From Rubinisphaera margarita (lineage in GTDB: Bacteria > Planctomycetota > Planctomycetia > Planctomycetales > Planctomycetaceae): a DNA stretch of 64,000 nucleotides. The stretch's first letter is position 1. Each line of letters opens with the position of its first letter. Shown here piece by piece: positions 57,593 to 64,000 of this stretch. Below the pieces are notes generated by a model that did not search any database, was not told where the DNA came from, and saw nothing but the letters and a program-made list of their open reading frames with translations. The translations under genes and the position numbers were made by a program. The stretch spans positions 744,001 to 808,000 of the forward strand of contig NZ_JAKFGB010000014.1 of the NCBI RefSeq assembly GCF_022267515.1, in the 5' to 3' direction.

Positions 57593-59557
57593 ATGAAAAT
57601 CGCCACGCTGGACGACCTCCCCTTCCTCGATCAGTTGGAGGGGCGTTGCTTTCCTGCACACCGTCGCAGCAATCGGAGATCGCTGCGGGTCAGTATTACC
57701 AGTCCCGCCCAGATTGTCATGATTCTGGAAGCGAGCCCGGACGAAGGACCGCCCCGCAATGTCGGTGCGGCGATCCTGCTCAACTACAAGAACTCGCTGC
57801 GGATCTACTCGCTGGCCGTGGATCCCGACTACCAGAAGCATGGCTATGGAGCCGAGCTGATCGAGGGTGTCGTCAGCCACGCACGCGAACATGGCTATCA
57901 CCGCCTGACACTCGAAGCCGACGCCGAGAACAAGAAGCTGATTAACTGGTACAAGAAGGTCGGCTTTGAAACCGTTGAAGTCCTTCACGATTATTACGCT
58001 GCCGGCGAGCATGCCGTGCGAATGCGGAAGGAATTGATCAGCAACGAGGCGAACGATCCCGATCAGCGGAACAACGTGATCGTTGTCGACAACCCCAAGA
58101 GCTGGCCGCTCGACATCCCGGGCACGGAAGTCGTCGCGGCCAAAACCTACCTGTCGTCCCAGAAGTATCAGAACTCGAATCTCTTCCGAATCTTTAATCT
58201 TTGCAAGTCGTTTAAGCCGCACAAATTCGGCTATTACGTCTCGCTGCTCGCATCGGCCCGGGATCAGAAGGTGATTCCGAACGTGACTTCGCTGCGCGAT
58301 CTGTCCAGCGTGACGCTCGTGCAGAGTGTGGCCGACGATGTTCAGGACGCGATCCAGCAACACCTCAAGGATGTCGAGGGCAAAGAATTCAGCCTCGACA
58401 TTTACTTCGAGAACACCCCGAACCAGGCATTCTCGCCGCTGGCTAAAATCCTGTCTCAGCAGTTCGAACTGTTGCTGTTCCGGGTGGTCTTCAACAAAGA
58501 AGAGAACTGGGAAGTCCGGAAGGTCCAGTTGCTGCCGCTCTCCAACATCCTGAAGGAGCACCCTGAAGAGTTCGAGAAGTTTGCCTCGAAGTACTTCCAG
58601 AAAAAGCGCTTCCGACGGACGCGGTTCAAGTACTTCCATTACGATCTCGGAATCCTGGTCAACCCGCAGGAAGCGACGCCCCCGTCGTGTCAGGAAGCGT
58701 TGCATCGGATGCGGGATGCGGCTGAGAAAACCGGCTTCTACACCGAGTTCATCACCCGTCAGGACTACAACCGAATCTGCGAGTTCGACGCGATCTTCAT
58801 TCGCGAAACGACATCAGTTAATAACCACACCTACAAGTTTTCGCGGCGAGCCTACGCCGAAGGATTGATCGTCATGGACGATCCCTGGTCGATCCTTCGC
58901 TGCTCGAACAAGATGTATCTCTACGAGCGGCTGTCTCGCAGTCGGGTGCGTCAGCCACGCTCCTGGCTCATCTGCAAGGAAGCGCTCGATGATCAGGCGC
59001 TGGTGAAGTACAAATTCCCGATCGTCCTGAAACTTCCGGACAGCTGCTTCTCGATCGGCGTCTTTAAGGTCAATGACCAGGACGAGATGAAAGAGAAGCT
59101 GGAACTGCTCTTCAAGACGTCGGAAGTGGTCATTGCTCAAGAGTTCATCCGCACGCCATTCGACTGGCGAATCGGCGTTCTGGACGGCAGCCCGCTGTAT
59201 GCCTGCAAGTATCACATGGCCGACGGTCACTGGCAGATCTACAACTGGAATACCGAGGTGAAGAGTAATTTCACCGGCGACGCGGAAACGCTGCCGCTCA
59301 ATCAGGTTCCGAACCACATTCTGCAGACGGCCATTAAAGGTTCTGCGGTGATTGGGGATGGCCTGTACGGTGTCGACCTGAAAGAAGTGCAGGGGAAAGC
59401 GTACATCATCGAGATTAACGACAACCCCAACATCGATGCCGGGATCGAAGACGCCATCTATCAGGAAGAACTGTACCTGAAGCTGATGAACTCGTTCTGC
59501 AACCGGATCGAGCGCGAACGGAAGGCGCCCCACTTCATTTCCTTCCGGGAAGACTGA
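57593..59557 (+). CDS. GNAT acetyltransferase fused to RimK-type ATP-grasp ligase
   Basis: A 654-aa fusion. Residues 1-145 are a GNAT domain; the acetyl-CoA loop is DPDYQKHGYGAELI and the core ends LINWYKKVGFETVEV. Residues about 160-330 match the RLAN-type domain found ahead of RimK-like ligases (VVVDNPKSWPLDIPGTEVV, KFGYYVSLLASARDQKVIP). From about 430, an ATP-grasp ligase: FPIVLKLPDSCFSIGVFKV (ATP loop), IAQEFIRTPFDWRIGVLDG and EINDNPNID (Mg2+ residues). ATP-grasp RimK enzymes join an amino acid to a carboxylate by an acyl-phosphate. A GCS2-type ligase and an amidohydrolase follow on the same strand. Confidence 0.88.
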   Translation: MKIATLDDLPFLDQLEGRCFPAHRRSNRRSLRVSITSPAQIVMILEASPDEGPPRNVGAAILLNYKNSLRIYSLAVDPDYQKHGYGAELIEGVVSHAREHGYHRLTLEADAENKKLINWYKKVGFETVEVLHDYYAAGEHAVRMRKELISNEANDPDQRNNVIVVDNPKSWPLDIPGTEVVAAKTYLSSQKYQNSNLFRIFNLCKSFKPHKFGYYVSLLASARDQKVIPNVTSLRDLSSVTLVQSVADDVQDAIQQHLKDVEGKEFSLDIYFENTPNQAFSPLAKILSQQFELLLFRVVFNKEENWEVRKVQLLPLSNILKEHPEEFEKFASKYFQKKRFRRTRFKYFHYDLGILVNPQEATPPSCQEALHRMRDAAEKTGFYTEFITRQDYNRICEFDAIFIRETTSVNNHTYKFSRRAYAEGLIVMDDPWSILRCSNKMYLYERLSRSRVRQPRSWLICKEALDDQALVKYKFPIVLKLPDSCFSIGVFKVNDQDEMKEKLELLFKTSEVVIAQEFIRTPFDWRIGVLDGSPLYACKYHMADGHWQIYNWNTEVKSNFTGDAETLPLNQVPNHILQTAIKGSAVIGDGLYGVDLKEVQGKAYIIEINDNPNIDAGIEDAIYQEELYLKLMNSFCNRIERERKAPHFISFRED

Positions 59558-59591
59558 TCAGTCCCACTGGAGCATCGAAAAGCAAATCGAC

Positions 59592-59623
59592 AGGCGGGCG
59601 GTCATCAGACAGCCCGCCTCTTT
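59592..59623 (+). terminator. Possible terminator after the GNAT/ATP-grasp gene
   Basis: AGGCGGGC (59592-59599) pairs with GCCCGCCT (59612-59619), followed by CTTTG, a weak T-run. Transcripts could stop here or read through to the ligase gene. Confidence 0.55.
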
Positions 59624-59743
59624 GCGTTAAGCATATTCGTCCGGGCTCACTCCGAACCGCGATCGGCCTTCTTTAACCGTTACAGCCTCTGAGTTTACGG
59701 CTGCCGTGCGGACTTTCCGTTGAGTTGGCACATTCTCTGCAAT

Positions 59744-59766
59744 CACTCCGTTCCATATACGGAGTG
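59744..59766 (+). promoter_or_regulatory. Palindromic operator candidate before the GCS2 gene
   Basis: CACTCCG (59744-59750), spacer TTCCATATA, CGGAGTG (59760-59766): a perfect 7-bp inverted repeat, 84 bases before the ligase ATG. The spacing suits a dimeric repressor. No regulator gene is adjacent. Confidence 0.35.
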
Positions 59767-59850
59767 TCCGCATTCGTGTGCGTGAATCGGACTTGCGATT
59801 CGGGAGCGTATGCGGAGCATTTCGCGGGAGAAAGAAAAGGCAGGTCGGCA

Positions 59851-61161
59851 ATGACGCGTCGTATGGGGCTGGAACAGGAATTCTTTGTCGTGGAGCCAGG
59901 GGGGGAACCGTCCCATCGTGCCGACGAACTGCTGCAGCGTTGCCTGGAAATGGCGGAGCCACGGGGGCTCTCTCGGAGTTTCTTTGCCACGGAGTGGGTG
60001 AAGAACATCGTCGAGCTTAACACCCCTCCATCGTCGTCGCCCCGCGAACTGGCTGACAGTTACCGCGATATTCTCCAGCTGGCGATCGACGCCGGGCATG
60101 AAATCGGCGTCCGGCTTTATCCCTATTCGGTCTATCCTCTGCATTTGATCCCTGTAATTCGGGACGAAGTGAAGTACCACGTGCAGGTGCGAACGATCGG
60201 ACACGAACGCTTTCTCAACGCCGGGAAGTGTGCGGGGACGCATCTCCATATCGAGGTGCCCCATGGAACCATCGACTCGCGAGTCGGCATTGCGTACGAC
60301 GCCCCAGCCGACGCCCGTGCGGAGCTTCTCAACACCTACAATCTGGCCACCGCTCTCGATCCGGTGATGATCGCTCTGAGTCGTGCCTGTCCATTTTACG
60401 AGGGACGTTCTTCTGGACTGGCCCATCGCACGGCTCGATACCGTGGCAACGAAGAGTACGGCTGGGAAGGGGTCTATACCCTGCTGCCGGAAGTGGGAAG
60501 TCTGCGACCCTATGCGGAGAGTATCGAACACCTCGTGCAGCTCCAGTTCGCGCGACACCATGCCTGGCTGAATGCCCTGTCGGCGGCTCGGGTGAACGGG
60601 GAACTGTTCGAAGAGGCAGGCGGAAGCCTGTTGACCTCCGCGTGGAATCCTGTGCGACTCAATCTCCACGGCACCGTCGAACTGCGAAACGTCGACAGCA
60701 ATCTGCCAGAAATCGTGCTCGGCGTGATGATGCTCGTTTATCAGCTGACTCATCGAGTCCGCGAGGAGCGGCTGATCGTCACACCAACCGAAGGCCTCGA
60801 CTCCATGCGAGTCGAAGGTGACAGGCTTCTCGTGCCTGATTTTGAGCATCTGCATCATCAGTTGCTGTTCGCCGCCGTCAGCGAAGGACTCTCCAGTCCG
60901 ATCGTTAAGGGATACACCCAATCCACCATCGAGGTCGCCTGTGCTCATGAACCAGACTGGCCGGGACTGAGTGAGCTTGTCCCACAGCCCGGTCAATTTC
61001 GCACGACCGAATCTGTCCTTCTTGAGAAGTACTACCCTCAGGGAGAGAGCCTTTCGCGAGAGATCGGTCTCGAACTCGTCCGCGAAGGGTGCGACGTGCT
61101 GGAAGATTCCGTCCGAAGACTCCAGGAATCCGGAACGACCGAACCACTATCGACATCATGA
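59851..61161 (+). CDS. GCS2-type carboxylate-amine ligase
   Basis: A 436-aa member of the glutamate-cysteine ligase 2 (YbdK-like) family, which forms amide bonds between a carboxylate (often glutamate) and an amine using ATP. MGLEQEFFVVE near the N terminus, FFATEWVKNIVELNTPP, GTHLHIEVPHG (metal or substrate His) and WNPVRLNLHGTVELRNVDSNLP follow the family order. Start ATG 59851 is preceded by AGGTCGG; the frame runs open to 59725 without family likeness. Its stop overlaps the next start as ATGA, so translation is coupled to the hydrolase gene. Confidence 0.88.
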   Translation: MTRRMGLEQEFFVVEPGGEPSHRADELLQRCLEMAEPRGLSRSFFATEWVKNIVELNTPPSSSPRELADSYRDILQLAIDAGHEIGVRLYPYSVYPLHLIPVIRDEVKYHVQVRTIGHERFLNAGKCAGTHLHIEVPHGTIDSRVGIAYDAPADARAELLNTYNLATALDPVMIALSRACPFYEGRSSGLAHRTARYRGNEEYGWEGVYTLLPEVGSLRPYAESIEHLVQLQFARHHAWLNALSAARVNGELFEEAGGSLLTSAWNPVRLNLHGTVELRNVDSNLPEIVLGVMMLVYQLTHRVREERLIVTPTEGLDSMRVEGDRLLVPDFEHLHHQLLFAAVSEGLSSPIVKGYTQSTIEVACAHEPDWPGLSELVPQPGQFRTTESVLLEKYYPQGESLSREIGLELVREGCDVLEDSVRRLQESGTTEPLSTS

Positions 61162-62111
61162 CTGAGATTGAACTCACCAACCCACTGACCTGTATTCCGT
61201 TCAAGGCGAAACGGATCCTCGGACAACATTCGCAGGGGCGGGCAGGGCCGCTGCTTGTTGTTCTCGCGGGAATCCACGGGAATGAACCGTCTGGCGTGCA
61301 GGGTCTGGCTTCTGTCATCCATAAGCTGCAGGCCGATGACCCGCCGTTTTTCGGGACCATGGTTGGCATTGTCGGGAATCTGAAGGCTCTCGCTGCCGGC
61401 GTCCGCTATATCGACGAAGATCTGAATCGGATCTGGCTGCCCGAGCGGATTGACTCCATGCGCGAAGGTCGGAATCCGGAGTCGAGTGAAGAGGCTGAGC
61501 TTCGCGAGATCATCAAGATCATCGATAACCTGCGACACCCGGAAGACCGCAATTTCTTTCTCGACTGCCATACGACCAGCAGTGAAAGCGTTCCTTATAT
61601 CAGCGTTCCGCTCGATCTTCCCAGTGTGAAGCTCGCCGGCGATTTTCCGGTGCATTCCGTGATTGGCAGTGGCGACAAACTCACCGGTGTATCCGACCGC
61701 TACCTCATCGACCACGGCTTTAGCGGGTTTACGTTTGAAGCGGGACGACACGATCGGCTTGCGTCCATTGAGGCTCAGGAAGCGGCAATCTGGGTCGCCC
61801 TGCATCAGGTTGGCTGCATGGCTGAAATCCCGGTCGATGCGGACCAGTGTCTGAAGAAAACACAGATCGATGGCCATAAGTTCTACGAAATTGAGTACAT
61901 CCACAAAGTCACGCCAGAGCAGGGCTTCCAGATGAAACCCGGCTACTGCAATTTCCAGCGGATTCACGAGGGCGATCTCCTCGCGTGGGAGCAAGAGCAT
62001 CCGATCATTTCGGAATGGGACGCGCGACTCTTTCTCCCGCTCTACCAGCCGCTGGGGGACGACGGTTTCTCCATCATCCGCGAGGCCAATCAACCGCTGA
62101 AGAAGAGCTGA
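61158..62111 (+). CDS. Aspartoacylase/succinylglutamate-desuccinylase-type zinc hydrolase
   Basis: A 317-aa zinc amidohydrolase of the AspA/AstE family (M14 fold). The zinc ligands are His and Glu in AGIHGNEPSG (HxxE) and His in FLDCHTTSS; the catalytic Glu is in GFTFEAGRHD. The fold ends with a beta-barrel-like C-terminal part (EIEYIHKVTPEQGFQMKPGY). Family members remove N-acyl groups from amino acids, for instance N-acetylaspartate or N-succinylglutamate. The start is ATG 61158, overlapping the ligase stop codon by four bases. Physical and translational coupling to the ligase suggests it trims or recycles the ligase product. Confidence 0.88.
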   Translation: MTEIELTNPLTCIPFKAKRILGQHSQGRAGPLLVVLAGIHGNEPSGVQGLASVIHKLQADDPPFFGTMVGIVGNLKALAAGVRYIDEDLNRIWLPERIDSMREGRNPESSEEAELREIIKIIDNLRHPEDRNFFLDCHTTSSESVPYISVPLDLPSVKLAGDFPVHSVIGSGDKLTGVSDRYLIDHGFSGFTFEAGRHDRLASIEAQEAAIWVALHQVGCMAEIPVDADQCLKKTQIDGHKFYEIEYIHKVTPEQGFQMKPGYCNFQRIHEGDLLAWEQEHPIISEWDARLFLPLYQPLGDDGFSIIREANQPLKKS

Positions 62112-62427
62112 ACGTCTTAAAACAGACTGGATTTGCCGCATTCGGCGTTGTTAGGGTATAACGTCCACCCAAACCCGAGACCTCGCGAGTAAGTGCGGGA
62201 TCCCGGGTGCACCGTTCCGTTCAGCCCCAGATCCTCAGCAGATAATCTCCTTTCGGAATCAGATACCACCAGCCGATCCTCTCGGCTAGAGCAGATCGCT
62301 CTACCGTATGTCCGCGAATGAGCGTTGAATCGCCTGAAACGCTGCATCTTTCGCGGACCGAACGGTTACACCAAAAAGTAAACTGCTCCAATCCCTGATT
62401 CCTCACGATCCTCAAGGACTCTTCTTA
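62112..62427. other. Spacer before gmd, no gene
   Basis: 316 bases. Minus-strand frames here are short and featureless. AGAGC-agatc-GCTCT near 62286 is a minor hairpin. The gmd promoter is presumably here. Confidence 0.45.
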
Positions 62428-63522
62428 GTGACGCAGATCTCTCGCACGCTTCCTCCCCGTAACGGCAAGACAGCACTCATCACCGGCATCACCGGACAGG
62501 ACGGCTCTTATCTCTCCGAACTCCTGCTCAGCAAAGGGTACGAGGTCTGGGGAGTGGTCCGTCGATCGTCATCGTTGAACACCGGCCGGATCGACCACAT
62601 TACGCAAGACCCTCATGAGGACGACGTCCGGCTGCATCTCGCCTTTGGCGATCTGACCGATTCCTCTTCGCTCAATCGCATTCTCAAAGTGGTGCGGCCC
62701 GATGAGATCTACAACCTCGGCGCTCAGTCGCACGTGAAAGTTTCCTTCGACATCCCGGAATACACGGCTGATGTCACCGGCGTTGGAGCCGTCCGTGTGC
62801 TGGAAGCGATGCGGGAGCTCGATCTCGACGCCCGTTTCTATCAGGCGTCCTCGTCAGAACTGTACGGTAAGGTTGTCGAGACGCCGCAGAAGGAAACGAC
62901 TCCGTTCTACCCCCGCAGTCCCTATGCGGCAGCCAAGGCCTATGCGTTCCACATCACCCGCAATTATCGCGAGTCGTACGGAATGTTTGCCGTGAATGGG
63001 ATTCTGTTCAACCACGAATCGCCCCGCCGCGGGGAAACGTTCGTGACCCGCAAAATTTCCCGGGGAGTTGCGGCCATCGCCCACGGACACCAGGACTGTC
63101 TGTATCTTGGCAATCTCGACGCCCGTCGTGACTGGGGATTCGCAGGCGACTACGTCGAAGCCATGCACCTGATGCTTCAGGCCGAGACGCCCGACGACTA
63201 TGTGGTCGCGACCGGAGAAACGCACAGCGTTCGTGAGTTCTGTGAGCTCGCGTTCGAACACGTCGACCTGCCCCTCGAATGGCAGGGGGCCGGACTGGCC
63301 GAGAAAGGAATCGGTCCCGATGGCCGCGTTCTCGTTCAGATCGATCCCCGCTACTTCCGGCCGGCCGAAGTGGATCTGCTCCTGGGAGACAGTTCCCGTG
63401 CCCGCGCCGAACTCGGCTGGAAACCACAGATAACGTTCGAAGAACTCGTCCAGACCATGGTCGATTCCGACCTCGTAGCGGAGGAACACAAACCCGGCCC
63501 CTTCACCGTCAACGAACTCTGA
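62428..63522 (+). CDS. gmd: GDP-mannose 4,6-dehydratase
   Basis: A 364-aa short-chain dehydrogenase/reductase that converts GDP-mannose to GDP-4-keto-6-deoxymannose, the precursor of GDP-fucose and other deoxyhexoses in polysaccharides. The NAD(P) loop is ITGITGQDGSYLSELLL; catalytic residues are in QASSSELYGKV and YPRSPYAAAKAYAFH (YxxxK); NGILFNHESPRRGETFVTRKI and LGNLDARRDWGFAGDYVEAM are diagnostic. Start GTG 62428 has AAGGA upstream. No fucose synthase follows in the window. Confidence 0.96.
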   Translation: MTQISRTLPPRNGKTALITGITGQDGSYLSELLLSKGYEVWGVVRRSSSLNTGRIDHITQDPHEDDVRLHLAFGDLTDSSSLNRILKVVRPDEIYNLGAQSHVKVSFDIPEYTADVTGVGAVRVLEAMRELDLDARFYQASSSELYGKVVETPQKETTPFYPRSPYAAAKAYAFHITRNYRESYGMFAVNGILFNHESPRRGETFVTRKISRGVAAIAHGHQDCLYLGNLDARRDWGFAGDYVEAMHLMLQAETPDDYVVATGETHSVREFCELAFEHVDLPLEWQGAGLAEKGIGPDGRVLVQIDPRYFRPAEVDLLLGDSSRARAELGWKPQITFEELVQTMVDSDLVAEEHKPGPFTVNEL

Positions 63523-63572
63523 ACCGGTAACGTCCACTCCCGTGTCAGCGAGGCCGGATGTGCCGTTGTCGT

Positions 63573-63598
63573 GGAAGTTCCTCGCTGACGTTTCGGGT
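63573..63598 (-). repeat. Copy of the GTCAGTGAGGG-type tag
   Basis: Read on the minus strand: CAACCCGAAACGTCAGCGAGGAAC, close to copies at 16882-16904, 17129-17147, 26936-26957 and 27195-27217. Confidence 0.7.
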
Positions 63599-63614
63599 TG
63601 AGATGCCGCCGGCT

Positions 63615-64000
63615 TCAGCTGGTTGGAGGGATTCGTCGCAGGATTCGCTTGTTGATCTGGTACTTGGTGAACGCGGTCCAGTCTTTGGCAAACTTTCGGG
63701 CTCCGTAGTAGCGCTGATCGAGCCAGCTCCATCCCAGATACCGGGCCAGTTCCGCCGGGTCGCGCTGATTCTCCGCTCCCAGTTCCTTCCGTCCCCAGTC
63801 GACTGCGGTGACCGCCTGTGCGGGATGATCGACGAAGCCCCAACCGAGGCGTTCCCGGGCGAACTCTTCTCCCAGCAGGGGAGCGATATGATCAAGAATC
63901 TGCGGGTAGGTGCGGTAGATCAGTGTGTCGGCCAGTTCGCCTTGCGTGCGACTGTAGAAGTCGCCCCAGAGGCTGACGCGGCTCCCTTCGCTCGTCGCAT
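63615..64000 (-). CDS. Hypothetical protein, 3' part only
   Basis: An open minus-strand frame that enters from the right edge of the window and ends at a TGA at 63615-63617; at least 128 codons, the start lying outside. It reads as real protein: WGDFYSRTQGELADTLIYRTY, PQILDHIAPLLGEEFARERLG and GWSWLDQRYYGARKFAKDWTAF, rich in Trp, Tyr and Arg. I recognise no family. It converges on gmd, and the intervening spacer holds a dispersed repeat tag. Confidence 0.7.
   Translation of the reverse strand, partial: ATSEGSRVSLWGDFYSRTQGELADTLIYRTYPQILDHIAPLLGEEFARERLGWGFVDHPAQAVTAVDWGRKELGAENQRDPAELARYLGWSWLDQRYYGARKFAKDWTAFTKYQINKRILRRIPPTS

Overview
The window looks like a piece of a planctomycete chromosome (Planctomycetota). 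I infer this from the protein content, not from a marker gene: secreted sulfatase and sialate-esterase type proteins, many short lipoproteins, a serine/threonine kinase with an appended receiver-like domain, a RsbU-type phosphatase, tandem tyrosine recombinases, a small lipoprotein with an IWERIWGLD..PYRTHGG tail, a membrane-anchored helix-turn-helix protein with SDSDV repeats, and loose gene packing with repeat-filled spacers. The coding regions are fairly GC-rich. No rRNA, tRNA or CRISPR array was seen.

Layout. 1-4.3 kb: an accessory-looking stretch with a hypothetical gene, a small excisionase-like HTH protein and two tandem paralogous tyrosine recombinases. 4.4-17.2 kb: sulfatase, class II fructose-bisphosphate aldolase, a HEAT-repeat lipoprotein, leuD and leuC (separated by 467 bp of palindromic repeats), a membrane protein, ffh and purB; the spacers carry dispersed repeats. 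17.2-23.5 kb: a minus-strand cluster of four proteins of unknown function (TPR, large coiled-coil, two small). 23.7-27 kb: a divergent pair, an acyltransferase-like membrane protein and a sialate O-acetylesterase. 27.2-34.1 kb: a CbpA-type DnaJ, then an efflux operon (TolC-like, HlyD-like with EF-hands, ABC ATPase) that has no permease gene. 35-40.2 kb: purF, trpS, pyrD, a small lipoprotein and an HU protein with a long tail. 40.3-52 kb: a cysteine-cluster protein, a deaminase, a kinase, a radical SAM protein, a zinc-protease-like protein, an FAD oxidoreductase, a CDF transporter, a PAS-PP2C phosphatase and the SDSDV-repeat protein. 52-57.3 kb: an RND/MMPL transporter, two lipoproteins and a pilin-like single-TM protein. 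57.6-62.1 kb: a GNAT + RimK-type ATP-grasp fusion, a GCS2-type carboxylate-amine ligase and an AspA/AstE-type zinc amidohydrolase. 62.4-64 kb: gmd and a cut-off gene.

The most interesting candidate system is the 57.6-62.1 kb trio. It has two different amide-forming ligases, an acyltransferase domain and an amide hydrolase, the toolkit for making and trimming a small peptide-like metabolite or peptide tag; the product is unknown. Second are the SDSDV-repeat protein and the dispersed repeat family, whose hairpins share a GGTGCCA-like head but differ in stem sequence. Third is the unexplained four-gene coiled-coil/TPR cluster.
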